Part shown: piece after piece, positions 1 through 8,045 of the stretch | Position numbering within the stretch: the stretch's first letter is position 1 | Layout of the letters: each line of letters opens with the position of its first letter | NCBI GenBank assembly: GCA_017436605.1 | Contig: JAFSCW010000066.1 | Span: 1 to 46,427 of the forward strand | DNA: 46,427 nt | Reading direction: 5' to 3' | Origin: Clostridia bacterium | GTDB taxonomy: Bacteria > Bacillota > Clostridia > Christensenellales > Aristaeellaceae | Position numbers and translations under genes: made by a program | The notes under the pieces: generated by a model | Databases searched by the model: none | What the model saw: only the letters and a program-made list of their open reading frames with translations | What the model was told of the DNA's origin: nothing

Positions 1-91
1 GCACACTGCCTCTATATCTAACATTCAAATTACAATCTAACATCGCTCATGTTACAATCCCTCGCCTTTGCGCACCACACTCTATACGACA

Positions 92-122
92 AAAGCCCAT
101 GTTTTCACAAACATGGGCTTTA
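92..122 (-). terminator. Rho-independent terminator of the HTH-AAA-nuclease gene
   Basis: A perfect 13-bp stem (AAAGCCCATGTTT with its complement) around a 4-nt loop lies about 40 bp past the stop codon at 162. Read on the minus strand, it is followed by a short T run. Confidence 0.75.
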
Positions 123-161
123 TCCATCATCTGGCACACAGGCTTTCTGTCTCCTGCGCAC

Positions 162-2051
162 TTATTCTTCGTTTGTCTCTGTGTCCGCTTTCACACGCAC
201 ATCCTTACCCGAAAACGCAATACCATATTTCAAAATCGTTTTTACACCCTGCGAAGCCATCTCCACGCTATACTGCCGATCATTGATCTGCGCCAGCGCA
301 ACATTAGCAAGCTCTTCCAACTTCTGCTCGCTGCAATCCTTTCCAGCTTTCAATTCAATCAAAACGCCCGGCAGCTGCTTTTTTAACGGCAGCAGTTGAA
401 TATCAAACCGTCCTTTGCCCGCCTCACGATTAGATGAGATACGATAACTACCTTCCATCATCGCACATAGACCAAGCACTAGCCCATGATAGAACGTCTC
501 ATTCGATGCATCATGGAAACTGATCGTCTCAAGCAGGAAGCTTTCAATCCGCTTCTGCAGCACCGGAACATTCATCGTGTAGATCGCTTCCTGAATTGCA
601 ATCGCCACAGCAGGAGAAATCACCTTTTCAAACCGCGCAAGAATCTCTTTGCTGTACACATAGGAGATCTCTTTGTTCGGCAGCGCCACTTCGCACATGT
701 AGTCGCCACCAAACGGCTGGTCATTCGTCACAGCTTTCAGATAGCCGGCAACCAACAGGAAACTATAAATCGACGAGGGATTATTCTGAATCTGCGGATA
801 GATCACACCGGTATCAATGTGCGTTACAAACGAGCGTCCTTGCATAATGGCTTCCAGTTTCTCCATGATATCCGGCGTCGCATTTGCAAGAATCTCTCCG
901 ATAATATCGTTGCTGCCGGTTGATTGCCAGAATGCTCGCGGGATGCACTCATTGCTGAAATATCCGATCACAGACCACGGATTGAATATCTCTGTTCTGC
1001 CAAAGCGATAACCGTCATACCACTCGCAGATCTCACCATACTTTTCTCCAGCTCCGTAGTACGCTGCCATCTGCCGCACTTCATCCGCCGTAAAACCGAA
1101 GTATTCGCTGTATCGATGATCCAGAATAGAATTGATCTTCAGATTGTTGAGGCCGCTGAAAATGCTCTCTTTCGCCACACGCAGAATGCCCGTCAGAAAT
1201 CCATATGACAAATGAGAATTGTCTTTCAATCCACCAGAAAACAGGATTCGCATGAAGCCGACTACCTGATCGTAATACCCCAGCATGTGGCCCTGTTGAA
1301 TCGGTGTGTCGTATTCATCAATGATGATGATCGGTTCCACACCGTGATGCTCATGCAGCATTCTGGACAGATTCAGCAGCGACATCGCCATATCCGTTTC
1401 ATTGGCATCACCACTAAGCACCTGCGTCAGATACTTTTTATCATAGGGACTGATACGCTCACTTTCAAGCAGCTCACTGTGCCGCTGGAACTCACCGCGC
1501 AGAATCTTTGAAACCATATCATAGGTGTCATTCCAGGTTTCAAATTTCACGTCCTTAAACGTAATATAGATAACCGGGTACTTGCCCTGATATCTGCGAT
1601 ATTCCTCTCCGCAAGCCCAGATCTTTTTATCCCGGAAATAAACCGACGTATCCTCATCCGTCTTCTCAAAGAACACGCGCAGCATGTCCATGTTCAGCGT
1701 TTTACCAAATCGGCGCGGACGAGTAAACAACGATACCTGCGGTCGCTCATCGATGAAGTCACGGATCAGCAGCGTCTTGTCCACGTAATAATACTGGCTC
1801 GATGCTTTTCGATAATCCGATATCCCAATCGGCAGCGGCAGCTTCTTTCCTGCTCCAGCTTTTACGATAGCAACAGGCCGCTGATTCTTTCTGCGTTGAT
1901 CCACAGGCTTTTCTGCGCCATCTGGGATAAGCCAGCGTCGCCCTTCTTTATATGCTCCGGGAATGCGTCCTTCCTGGCAAAGAATACCGATTCTGCGTTC
2001 AGAGACATCCCATCTCTTTGCCGCTTCTTTCACTGTCATAATCCCCGCCAT
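162..2051 (-). CDS. HTH - AAA-ATPase-like - PD-(D/E)XK nuclease fusion protein (DUF1703 family)
   Basis: Predicted 629-aa cytoplasmic protein. Residues about 5-45 form an excisionase/MerR-like winged helix (TVKEAAKRWDVSERRIG). Residues about 70-330 match the AAA-ATPase-like family, with a Walker A variant RPRRFGKT near 116 and Walker B IIIIDEYD near 245. The C-terminus carries a PD-(D/E)XK nuclease core with Asp about 550 and ELK about 566. The ATG at 2051 is chosen because GGAGG lies 7 nt upstream and a consensus promoter lies beyond it. The open frame continues upstream, but the extra residues would cross that promoter. Proteins of this family are abundant in anaerobe genomes and their job is not established. 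Defence or mobile-element maintenance is only an inference. The N-terminal HTH suggests self-regulation through the repeats upstream. Confidence 0.85.
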   Translation of the reverse strand: MAGIMTVKEAAKRWDVSERRIGILCQEGRIPGAYKEGRRWLIPDGAEKPVDQRRKNQRPVAIVKAGAGKKLPLPIGISDYRKASSQYYYVDKTLLIRDFIDERPQVSLFTRPRRFGKTLNMDMLRVFFEKTDEDTSVYFRDKKIWACGEEYRRYQGKYPVIYITFKDVKFETWNDTYDMVSKILRGEFQRHSELLESERISPYDKKYLTQVLSGDANETDMAMSLLNLSRMLHEHHGVEPIIIIDEYDTPIQQGHMLGYYDQVVGFMRILFSGGLKDNSHLSYGFLTGILRVAKESIFSGLNNLKINSILDHRYSEYFGFTADEVRQMAAYYGAGEKYGEICEWYDGYRFGRTEIFNPWSVIGYFSNECIPRAFWQSTGSNDIIGEILANATPDIMEKLEAIMQGRSFVTHIDTGVIYPQIQNNPSSIYSFLLVAGYLKAVTNDQPFGGDYMCEVALPNKEISYVYSKEILARFEKVISPAVAIAIQEAIYTMNVPVLQKRIESFLLETISFHDASNETFYHGLVLGLCAMMEGSYRISSNREAGKGRFDIQLLPLKKQLPGVLIELKAGKDCSEQKLEELANVALAQINDRQYSVEMASQGVKTILKYGIAFSGKDVRVKADTETNEE

Positions 2052-2082
2052 AAGCGCACCTCCGAACAAACTCTTTGACAAT

Positions 2083-2111
2083 ATTATATGCTTTGTTCGG
2101 AATAATATCAA
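2083..2111 (-). promoter_or_regulatory. Sigma-70-type promoter of the HTH-AAA-nuclease gene
   Basis: On the minus strand TTGATA (2106-2111) and TATAAT (2083-2088) are separated by exactly 17 nt. The start codon is at 2051, giving a leader of about 25 nt. The gene therefore has its own promoter and does not depend on read-through from the relaxase. Confidence 0.8.
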
Positions 2112-2147
2112 CCTTTTATTCGGAATAAAGTGTCGCATTGTTCGGAA
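2096..2147. repeat. Three direct TTCGGAA repeats overlapping the promoter (candidate operators)
   Basis: The core TTCGGAA occurs at 2096-2102 (inside the -35/-10 spacer), 2119-2125 and 2141-2147. Each is flanked by AT-rich bases, and the spacing is 23 and 22 bp, about two helical turns. A related TCCGAAC sits in the opposite orientation at the ribosome binding site (2061-2067). The arrangement fits cooperative binding of a repressor, and the HTH domain of the downstream protein is the obvious candidate. Confidence 0.6.
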
Positions 2148-2178
2148 CATTAGGTTGTAAAGTTCTGATTGGATCTGT

Positions 2179-3591
2179 TCATCCGTGATATGATTCGCGT
2201 ACATGTTTCTTGCCATGATCATGTTCATCCAGCCTCAATATACTTTCTACATTTGCTTTCACCGTCAGCAGTTCCCGCATCTCATCCCGCGCTTTCCGGT
2301 ACTCCGGGAGCGCCTTTTTCTTTTCTTCAAGCAGCCTAGCATATTCATCCTGCAGCCTTTTGATCGTCGGCAGCTTCTGCAATCCCAGCTCATCAAACGC
2401 TTTCTTCGCAGCCTTGTGCAGCAGGATGTCTGCCTCATGCTCTGCATAAAACTTCTTGGAATACCCCGCCTTGCGATACGCCGCATACACATCCCGCGTC
2501 TTGATATACGTCAGGATATGACCACGGAGCGCCGAGATCTCATCCATCCGTTCCTCAATCATTCTGATCTGCTTTGCCAGTTCATGATATTTCTCAACCA
2601 CTTCATCCGACTTCTGCACAAGCGTGTCCATCTCCATAAGCCCATGCTCCTGCAAATAGTTCATGCTCTGCGCCATCTGTTTGAGATTGAACACCTTCGC
2701 CCAGCGCTCATAGCCTGCGCCCTTTCCCTGCTGAAGCTTCTGCTGGATATCGATGAGCAGATTCGGTTTCTGCGGCATCACCTTTGCGCTCTGTCTGCGC
2801 GGCGTATGCTTCTTTTCACCTGTCAAAGCGGCAATTAGCGCTTCCTTGGTATAATCCTCGCCCAACGTATCCAGCCGAGCAAACCGTTTCTGTTTCTTTC
2901 CCCTGAACGAAGGATTCTTCCCCAGCTTAACCTCATAACCGGCGTCGCGCAGCATAGCAAGCAGATCATCAAAACTCTTGGGCTTTCGTTCCATCGCGCG
3001 ATCAATCGCCATGCGCAGCAGTTCTCTATGCGAAGGCTTCTTCTGATCCCCCAGCCATTGATCGTAGCTCTTGCCGCCATGCTCTTTAGGATTCTCCACG
3101 ATGGAATACCCGTTCTCAATACAGATCGTATCGCTCAGTTTGCGCACAGCCTTTGAGCTTCCCCAAAAGTTCCTGAATTTGCGGTCACAATCAAGCGACA
3201 CCGCATTCCAAATGATGTGATTATGAATGTGCTTGCGATCCACATGTGTGCACACGATATACGCGTGATTCTCCTTTGTGAATCGCCTGGCCAGTTCCTG
3301 CCCCAGCCGGTTGGCTTCCTCCGGCGTGATCTCGCCGGGAACGAAGGCCTGCCGCAGGTGGTAGGCAATCACATCATCCTTTCCGCGTGTACGACCGGTG
3401 TTGCGGATATAGCGCTGCTTGGCATACAGAAACTCAGCATCTGCCAGACGGCTGTTGCACGCAAAGCTTGTGATCAGCTGCCTGCCATCCGTTTTTGCCG
3501 GATTTTCCACGTAATCGATGATCGCGCTGATCGCCCTGCCCACCGTTCTTCCCTTGCCGACGTGCAGCGGCATGATGCGTGTCGTGGCCAT
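2179..3591 (-). CDS. Relaxase / mobilization nuclease, MOB_P (VirD2/MobA-like) type
   Basis: Predicted 470-aa DNA relaxase that would nick oriT and lead the strand into a recipient during conjugative transfer. Motif I (IIDYVENPAKT) places the candidate catalytic tyrosine at Tyr27. Motif III (HVDRKHIHNHIIWN, about residue 115-130) supplies the metal-binding histidines. The C-terminal half is charged and helical, as in other Firmicutes relaxases. The ATG at 3591 follows a purine-rich GGAGAGAGG site. A hairpin lies directly before that site. MobC is encoded 1.9 kb upstream rather than adjacent, separated by an oxidoreductase and a small gene. No coupling protein is seen in the window. Confidence 0.92.
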   Translation of the reverse strand: MATTRIMPLHVGKGRTVGRAISAIIDYVENPAKTDGRQLITSFACNSRLADAEFLYAKQRYIRNTGRTRGKDDVIAYHLRQAFVPGEITPEEANRLGQELARRFTKENHAYIVCTHVDRKHIHNHIIWNAVSLDCDRKFRNFWGSSKAVRKLSDTICIENGYSIVENPKEHGGKSYDQWLGDQKKPSHRELLRMAIDRAMERKPKSFDDLLAMLRDAGYEVKLGKNPSFRGKKQKRFARLDTLGEDYTKEALIAALTGEKKHTPRRQSAKVMPQKPNLLIDIQQKLQQGKGAGYERWAKVFNLKQMAQSMNYLQEHGLMEMDTLVQKSDEVVEKYHELAKQIRMIEERMDEISALRGHILTYIKTRDVYAAYRKAGYSKKFYAEHEADILLHKAAKKAFDELGLQKLPTIKRLQDEYARLLEEKKKALPEYRKARDEMRELLTVKANVESILRLDEHDHGKKHVRESYHG

Positions 3592-3611
3592 TCCCTCTCT
3601 CCTTTCTTAAA

Positions 3612-3630
3612 AAGCGGCCAGTGGCCGCTT
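3612..3630 (-). terminator. Hairpin directly ahead of the relaxase ribosome binding site
   Basis: A 9-bp perfect stem AAGCGGCCA / TGGCCGCTT with a 1-base centre is followed on the minus strand by TTT and then the relaxase Shine-Dalgarno. It could be a terminator of the upstream genes, an attenuator, or a relaxosome protein site. Confidence 0.5.
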
Positions 3631-3755
3631 CCACTTCCGAACCACTTTGCAATCTTACGCAATTTGGTGCTCGCTGTACGGTTTTTTACGCAATTTCTAA
3701 ATTGAGCAAAACAGAATGGACGCAAGCCGCATCGCGCAGCCGCGTCCATCTTTTC
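3631..3755. other. Non-coding gap with repeats; candidate oriT region
   Basis: This gap upstream of the relaxase holds two copies of TTACGCAATTT (3655-3665 and 3686-3696, 31 bp apart). It also holds an 8-bp inverted repeat ATGGACGC / GCGTCCAT (3716-3749) just past the stop of the small gene. Direct plus inverted repeats next to a relaxase gene are typical of oriT. No nic site can be assigned from sequence alone, and the inverted repeat may simply be a terminator. Confidence 0.35.
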
Positions 3756-4016
3756 TCATATATCCCGGAGATCCGCTTCCGGCATGTCGTTCTCCACGTT
3801 ATCCCGCGCCAGATCGTTGTCCAGCACCTTATAGGCTTTTGAAATCGGTCTCTCCGTATGGAACACCTTCTGATCAGGACCGGATGTGCCGGCAATGATC
3901 GGATTCGCATCCTTCTTGCCGGATTTGGCTTTGCCCTGAATCTCCGGGACGGGCGGTATCTCATTCTTCGGTGCGGGATGCGTATACTCAGGTCTTTTCA
4001 TTCCTTGCTTCGCCAT
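3756..4016 (-). CDS. Small conserved element protein of unknown function
   Basis: An 86-aa hydrophilic protein, rich in Pro and Lys at the N-terminus (MAKQGMKRPEYTHPAPKN) and acidic at the C-terminus. It has no signal peptide, membrane segment or recognised domain. The ATG at 4016 is preferred over TTG at 4022 because GAGGTG lies 7 nt before it. The gene lies between the oxidoreductase and the relaxase in the same orientation. A link to either neighbour is possible, but nothing in the sequence shows it. Confidence 0.7.
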   Translation of the reverse strand: MAKQGMKRPEYTHPAPKNEIPPVPEIQGKAKSGKKDANPIIAGTSGPDQKVFHTERPISKAYKVLDNDLARDNVENDMPEADLRDI

Positions 4017-4077
4017 GGTCAATCACCTCGCATTCAGGTTTCCCCGATGCACATACCGTCATTCACGCCGGATCACT

Positions 4078-5376
4078 TCACATTCTTTTATCATCCGTCG
4101 CCGGATTGTCGATGAGCGTTCCGTCCTCCGCAAAGCGCGAGCCGTGGCAAGGGCAATCCCATGTATGCTCAGCCTTGTTGTACTTGAGCGCGCAGCCCAT
4201 GTGCGGGCAGCGCGGCACGGTCGGTGTCAGCAGATTGATCGTGCTTTCAGCAGCGTTCAGGAAAAGCTGCGGATGCAGGATGCTGCGGGACGGATCAAAC
4301 ACGTCAGCATAGGGATTCTGCTTCTCCTGCACCAGATCGACCAGAATATCCGCCGCCACCATCGAAGACGTCATGCCCCATTTGTTGAAGCCCGTAGCCA
4401 CGTACAGATCCGGCGTGTTCTTCGCATACCGGCCGATGTAGGGCACATGATCCAGCGTCATGCAGTCCTGCGTCGCCCAGCGCGCAGTGATTTCCGCATC
4501 AGGATAATGCTGTTTGGCAAACCGCTCCAGCTCATGCCAGTTTCCGCCCTGCTTGCCGCTGCGGTGGCTGCCGCCGCCAAGCAGCAGCATGCCCTCGTAG
4601 TGCCGGAAAGACAGCCCCTTCTCGTCTTCGTCCAAATACATCCCGTCAAACGAAGGCGCGTTTTTGAGCGCCAGCACATAGGAACGATGCTGGTACAGTT
4701 TGATGAAATAGCCGCCATGCTTATTGATCATCGGGAAGTGCGTAGCAATGATGATCTTCTTTGCTGATATCGTTCCGCCGTTTGTGACAGCTTTCCCCGG
4801 CATCAGCTCGCGCACCTTGGTGTGCTCATAAATCCGAAGGTCTTTGGCAATCCCAGCTGCAAACTTCAGCGGATGAAACTGCGCCTGATTCGGAAATCTC
4901 ACAGCTCCGGCCACCGGAAACGGCAGCGGCAGATCCTTTGCAAACGTCGCATCGAAATCAAGCCTTCGCAGCGCTTCCAGTTCCCTGTCGATCTTCTGCC
5001 GGCTATGCAGCGCATAGACAAAGGCATCCTGTTCTTCAAAGTCACAGTCGATACTCCGGCAAAGCTCCCTGTACTGCTGCAAGGCATTCTGGTTAGCCTG
5101 CAAATAGAGCTTTGCCTTTTCTGCGCCCATCTTGCGGATCAGCGCATCATACACCAGACCATGCTGGGATGTGATCTTGGCCGTCGTGTTCTTCGTGATG
5201 CCGCTGCAAATCGTATCCGCTTCCACCAGCGCTGCATCCACGCCCGCCTGCTTCAGACGCCATGTGCATAAAAGCCCCGCCAGTCCGCCGCCGATAATCA
5301 GCACATCCGTCTTGATGTCTTCTTTGAGCGGTTCAAATGTCGGCAGCCGCGTCGAAATCGTCCATACCGAGTCCAT
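4078..5376 (-). CDS. FAD-dependent oxidoreductase with C-terminal Rieske [2Fe-2S] domain
   Basis: Predicted 432-aa soluble redox enzyme. Residues about 23-53 form a DAO-type FAD-binding fold (DVLIIGGGLAGLLCTWRLKQ). The C-terminal 50 residues are a complete Rieske domain: CPHMGC near 390-395 and CPCHGS near 408-413. The predicted cluster ligands are Cys390, His392, Cys408 and His411, and Cys395/Cys410 can form the usual disulfide. The substrate is unknown. GAGGTGA precedes the ATG. The gene sits between mobC and the relaxase in the same orientation and looks like cargo within the mobilization module. No partner reductase is visible nearby. Confidence 0.9.
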   Translation of the reverse strand: MDSVWTISTRLPTFEPLKEDIKTDVLIIGGGLAGLLCTWRLKQAGVDAALVEADTICSGITKNTTAKITSQHGLVYDALIRKMGAEKAKLYLQANQNALQQYRELCRSIDCDFEEQDAFVYALHSRQKIDRELEALRRLDFDATFAKDLPLPFPVAGAVRFPNQAQFHPLKFAAGIAKDLRIYEHTKVRELMPGKAVTNGGTISAKKIIIATHFPMINKHGGYFIKLYQHRSYVLALKNAPSFDGMYLDEDEKGLSFRHYEGMLLLGGGSHRSGKQGGNWHELERFAKQHYPDAEITARWATQDCMTLDHVPYIGRYAKNTPDLYVATGFNKWGMTSSMVAADILVDLVQEKQNPYADVFDPSRSILHPQLFLNAAESTINLLTPTVPRCPHMGCALKYNKAEHTWDCPCHGSRFAEDGTLIDNPATDDKRM

Positions 5377-5449
5377 CTTCTCACCTCACACAGTAGGATA
5401 CCGACTCAGAATGCGTTTTAACCGCCCACGACCGGACCAAATGCTCCTG

Positions 5450-5797
5450 TCACGAAAGCTTGCCGAGGATCCTGAGGATCTCGCCCAGGGTGTCCTCAAT
5501 CTCCTCGTGATTCCGGAGCATTTGCTCCACCTCGGGCATATGCTCCGGCTCATTCTCGCGCACATGCTTTTCAATCTGCCGGAGGTTGTTCCCTGTGCAG
5601 CGCATCAGCCGGAGAATCTCGTCAAGTTCCGGCTGATCCGCATTGATCACATACCCGTTCATGGCCATCCTGCGGATAAACTCGCTCATGTTCGTCATGC
5701 CCGCCTGCGCCATCTTCTCCTTGATCCACTCATGCTCCTGCGGCGTCAGGTGCACCTTCATCCGCTTGGTTCTCGTTTCTCTCCTGTTGTCGCCCAT
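5450..5797 (-). CDS. mobC: MobC-like relaxosome accessory protein
   Basis: A 115-aa protein with a basic N-terminus, a ribbon-helix-helix-like segment (about 12-45, KVHLTPQEHEWIKEKM then MSEFIRRMAMNGY) and the NNLRQIEKHV stretch typical of MobC/MobB-type mobilisation proteins. Such proteins bind oriT and help the relaxase open the strands. AAAGGAG precedes the ATG at 5797. It is usually immediately upstream of the relaxase gene. Here two other genes intervene. The sequence clearly fits the family, though exact subfamily assignment would need a profile search. Confidence 0.85.
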   Translation of the reverse strand: MGDNRRETRTKRMKVHLTPQEHEWIKEKMAQAGMTNMSEFIRRMAMNGYVINADQPELDEILRLMRCTGNNLRQIEKHVRENEPEHMPEVEQMLRNHEEIEDTLGEILRILGKLS

Positions 5798-5866
5798 GTG
5801 TTTTGCTCCTTTCTTGTTTCAAAGAAAAAGAGCGAAGCCCTGTCGCCTCGCCCTGTCATGCTGTAT

Positions 5867-6220
5867 TCAGCTGTAAATCAGTTCCTCCAGAATCATCTCT
5901 TCTGCCTGTGCTTTGATCGCGTTCATTTCACCCACCCATCGCATCGGATCGCGCGCCTTCAGTTCCTCCGTGATCCCGGCTGTTTCTGCCATCTGCTGCA
6001 TCAGTCGATCCATTCTCTTTTGGGCAGCAGCATCGATCTCATGCAGATGATCATCCAGCCTGCCGCCGAGCAGCATTGTGCTGTACAGCAGGTGTCGGTG
6101 CTCTCTCAGATATTTTTCCCGCATCCTGCCGTATTTTCCAGGTAGCGGATAGGCCTTCACATTCAGCGTCAGATTCGGAATCAGGTAATCGCCGCACATC
6201 ACATATCGCAGCTTACTCAT
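5867..6220 (-). CDS. tnpV: TnpV family transposon-encoded protein
   Basis: A 117-aa protein matching the TnpV family first named from Tn4451-type elements. The diagnostic stretches are MSKLRYVMCGDYLIPNLTL, PLPGKYGRMREKYLREHR and ITEELKARDPMRWVGEMNAI. The start at 6220 is chosen because AAAGGAGTGAAGCAT precedes it. The open frame extends 20 codons further but has no binding site there. The molecular function is not established. The family marks mobile elements of Firmicutes, and the gene lies between the DUF6017 gene and mobC as is common in such elements. Confidence 0.88.
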   Translation of the reverse strand: MSKLRYVMCGDYLIPNLTLNVKAYPLPGKYGRMREKYLREHRHLLYSTMLLGGRLDDHLHEIDAAAQKRMDRLMQQMAETAGITEELKARDPMRWVGEMNAIKAQAEEMILEELIYS

Positions 6221-6273
6221 ATGCTTCACTCCTTTCGCCTTCAGCTTACCGCAAATCTGCCCGCCACTCAATG

Positions 6274-7128
6274 TTACCACTCCTGCATGTCATGCCTCAC
6301 CATCGCGTCATAGTGGCTGTTCATGGTCGCCGGCGCATTGAACAACGTCGTCAGCAGATACCGCTTGATGTTGCGGATATCGCTGCCACTCTTTTCAAGG
6401 CAAGAGAAGATGTACTCGATGTGCAGGCTGTTGATTTGCATGAATCGCTGACGCACAAGCGCAGCGGGATACGCTTCGCCGGAGATCGTGATCGTCTCTC
6501 CGCTCGTCGATAGCGTCTCCACGATCAGCTCCACGATTTCATCCAGACGCTGACGGTTGAATTCATTGGCAAGGCAATCATAGCCGATATTCTCCCGGAT
6601 CGTCTCGCGCAGCTCCTCCATGGTTTCACGCTGCACACGGATGGATGGATTAGGATTGGATGGATTAGGATTTTCTGCATGAGTACTGGGTTTATACGTT
6701 TTGGGTGGGTACGTACTTGTTTGATTCGTATTTAGTTGTCTGGGATTCTCCTGCACAGAATCCTCCTGTATAGACTTCTCCTGCACAGCTTTTCCCTGTT
6801 CAGGATTCTCCGACGCAGGCTTATCCTGCGCAGAATGCGGCACCTCATAGATCGTGTATTCCGCATTGCGCAACCGCCCCTGCTCATCGCGGACACGGGT
6901 ACGCACGACGTAGCCCTGCCGTTCCAGTTCCTTGACTGCCTCGCGGATCGCATCCCTTCCCTCCATGCAAACCACCGTCAGACCGCCAATCGTATAGTTC
7001 CAGTCCTCCGGCAGGGACAGCATGTAGCTGAGCAATCCCTTTGCTTTGAGCGACAGATTCTTGTTCTTCAGGTGATGATTCGACATGATCGTAAAGTCTC
7101 TGGTTTTGACCACTCTGCAAACCGACAT
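6274..7128 (-). CDS. Winged-helix / DUF6017 protein, probable element replication initiator
   Basis: Predicted 284-aa protein. Residues about 10-95 form a winged helix-turn-helix of the replication-protein N-terminal type (MSNHHLKNKNLSLKAKGLL, then GRDAIREAVKELERQGYV). A low-complexity linker of short NP/Q-rich repeats spans about 105-165. The C-terminal 110 residues match DUF6017, ending YLLTTLFNAPATMNSHYDAM. Proteins with this layout are standard in Clostridia ICEs and plasmids and are thought to act in element replication. This role is inferred from family context. AAAGGAG lies 8 nt before the ATG. A short terminator hairpin separates it from the upstream intergenic region. Confidence 0.82.
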   Translation of the reverse strand: MSVCRVVKTRDFTIMSNHHLKNKNLSLKAKGLLSYMLSLPEDWNYTIGGLTVVCMEGRDAIREAVKELERQGYVVRTRVRDEQGRLRNAEYTIYEVPHSAQDKPASENPEQGKAVQEKSIQEDSVQENPRQLNTNQTSTYPPKTYKPSTHAENPNPSNPNPSIRVQRETMEELRETIRENIGYDCLANEFNRQRLDEIVELIVETLSTSGETITISGEAYPAALVRQRFMQINSLHIEYIFSCLEKSGSDIRNIKRYLLTTLFNAPATMNSHYDAMVRHDMQEW

Positions 7129-7159
7129 GTTCTTTTCTCCTTTCGTTTATGAGCAAAAT

Positions 7160-7182
7160 AAAAACGCTCCTTTGAGCGCTGC
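7160..7182 (-). terminator. Small intrinsic terminator or attenuator before the DUF6017 gene
   Basis: On the minus strand a GCGCTC/GAGCG stem with a 4-nt loop is followed by TTTTTATTTT. It lies about 30 bp upstream of the DUF6017 start, so it may attenuate that gene. A second imperfect hairpin (7192-7218, ATCCGCTGC / GCAGCCGGAT) lies further upstream. Confidence 0.5.
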
Positions 7183-7276
7183 CTTTGTTTCATCCGCTGC
7201 CAGCAAAAGCAGCCGGATCATCTTGTTTTGAGCCTCATCGGCTCTATTTCGTGCATATTACGCCTTCGCTTTCCAT

Positions 7277-7337
7277 ATCATTTTAATGATACAATTCGAT
7301 AATTTCCATTGAATTTATATCATTTCAATGATACAAT
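7277..7337 (+). promoter_or_regulatory. Promoter of the DUF3990/XRE pair with two palindromic operators
   Basis: The -35 TTGAAT (7309-7314) and -10 TACAAT (7332-7337) are 17 nt apart. Two 14-bp palindromes, ATCATTTTAATGAT (7277-7290) and ATCATTTCAATGAT (7319-7332), lie 42 bp apart start to start, four helical turns. The second fills the spacer and touches the -10. Both are followed by ACAAT. This is the classic layout of an autoregulated toxin-antitoxin promoter. Confidence 0.8.
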
Positions 7338-7358
7338 ATAGATATAAGGAGGTGCCTT

Positions 7359-8045
7359 ATGAGCAAGATCATCACGCTGTATCACGGTTCGACCGAAAAG
7401 ATTGAACATCCGGCGCTCGGCAAGGGCAAACGCAACAACGATTACGGTCAGGGCTTTTACTGCACTGCACACCGCGATCTGGCTTGCGAATGGGCGTCCA
7501 AGCTCCAGGGGCTTGACGGATATGTCAATCAATACGAGATCGACACCGCTGGCCTGAAGGTGCTCGATCTGAGCAAATACGGCATTCTCCACTGGATGAC
7601 CATTCTGCTGAAGAACCGCACATTCACGCTCACGACGCCCATCAGCATCCAAGGCAAAGCTTACCTGATGGAGCATTTTGACATCGACATTTCCGACTAC
7701 GATATCATCAAGGGCTATCGTGCGGATGATTCCTACTTTTCCTTTGCTGAGGACTTTCTCAATAACGCCATCTCCGTCAGCCATCTCAGCCGGGCCATGC
7801 GTCTGGGCAAGTTAGGCATCCAGTATGTGCTGGTTTCCCAGAAGGCGTTTGATGCGCTGCGCTTCGTTCAGGCTGATCCGGTAGAAAACAGCGTATACTA
7901 TCCGCTGCATATGGTGCGGGACACGAAGGCCAGAAAGGCATACCGCTCCAGCAAATCCAACCTGACCATAAACACGAACGACATTTACTTACTGGACATT
8001 CTGAGAGGAGGTATTGAAGATGGAGATCCGCGCTTATCCCGTTGA
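7359..8045 (+). CDS. DUF3990 protein, ADP-ribosyltransferase-like putative toxin
   Basis: A 228-aa protein of the DUF3990 family. Near the N-terminus are LYHGSTEKIEHP and DYGQGFYCTAHRDLACEWA. These resemble the His and Tyr motifs of PARP/diphtheria-type ADP-ribosyltransferase folds, and a glutamine-containing strand (QYVLVSQKAFDALRFV) follows at about 165-180. AAGGAGGTG lies 8 nt before the ATG. Its 3' end overlaps the next gene by 26 nt, indicating translational coupling. Toxin activity is inferred from family and layout and has not been shown. A target or catalytic residue cannot be assigned firmly. Confidence 0.78.
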   Translation: MSKIITLYHGSTEKIEHPALGKGKRNNDYGQGFYCTAHRDLACEWASKLQGLDGYVNQYEIDTAGLKVLDLSKYGILHWMTILLKNRTFTLTTPISIQGKAYLMEHFDIDISDYDIIKGYRADDSYFSFAEDFLNNAISVSHLSRAMRLGKLGIQYVLVSQKAFDALRFVQADPVENSVYYPLHMVRDTKARKAYRSSKSNLTINTNDIYLLDILRGGIEDGDPRLSR

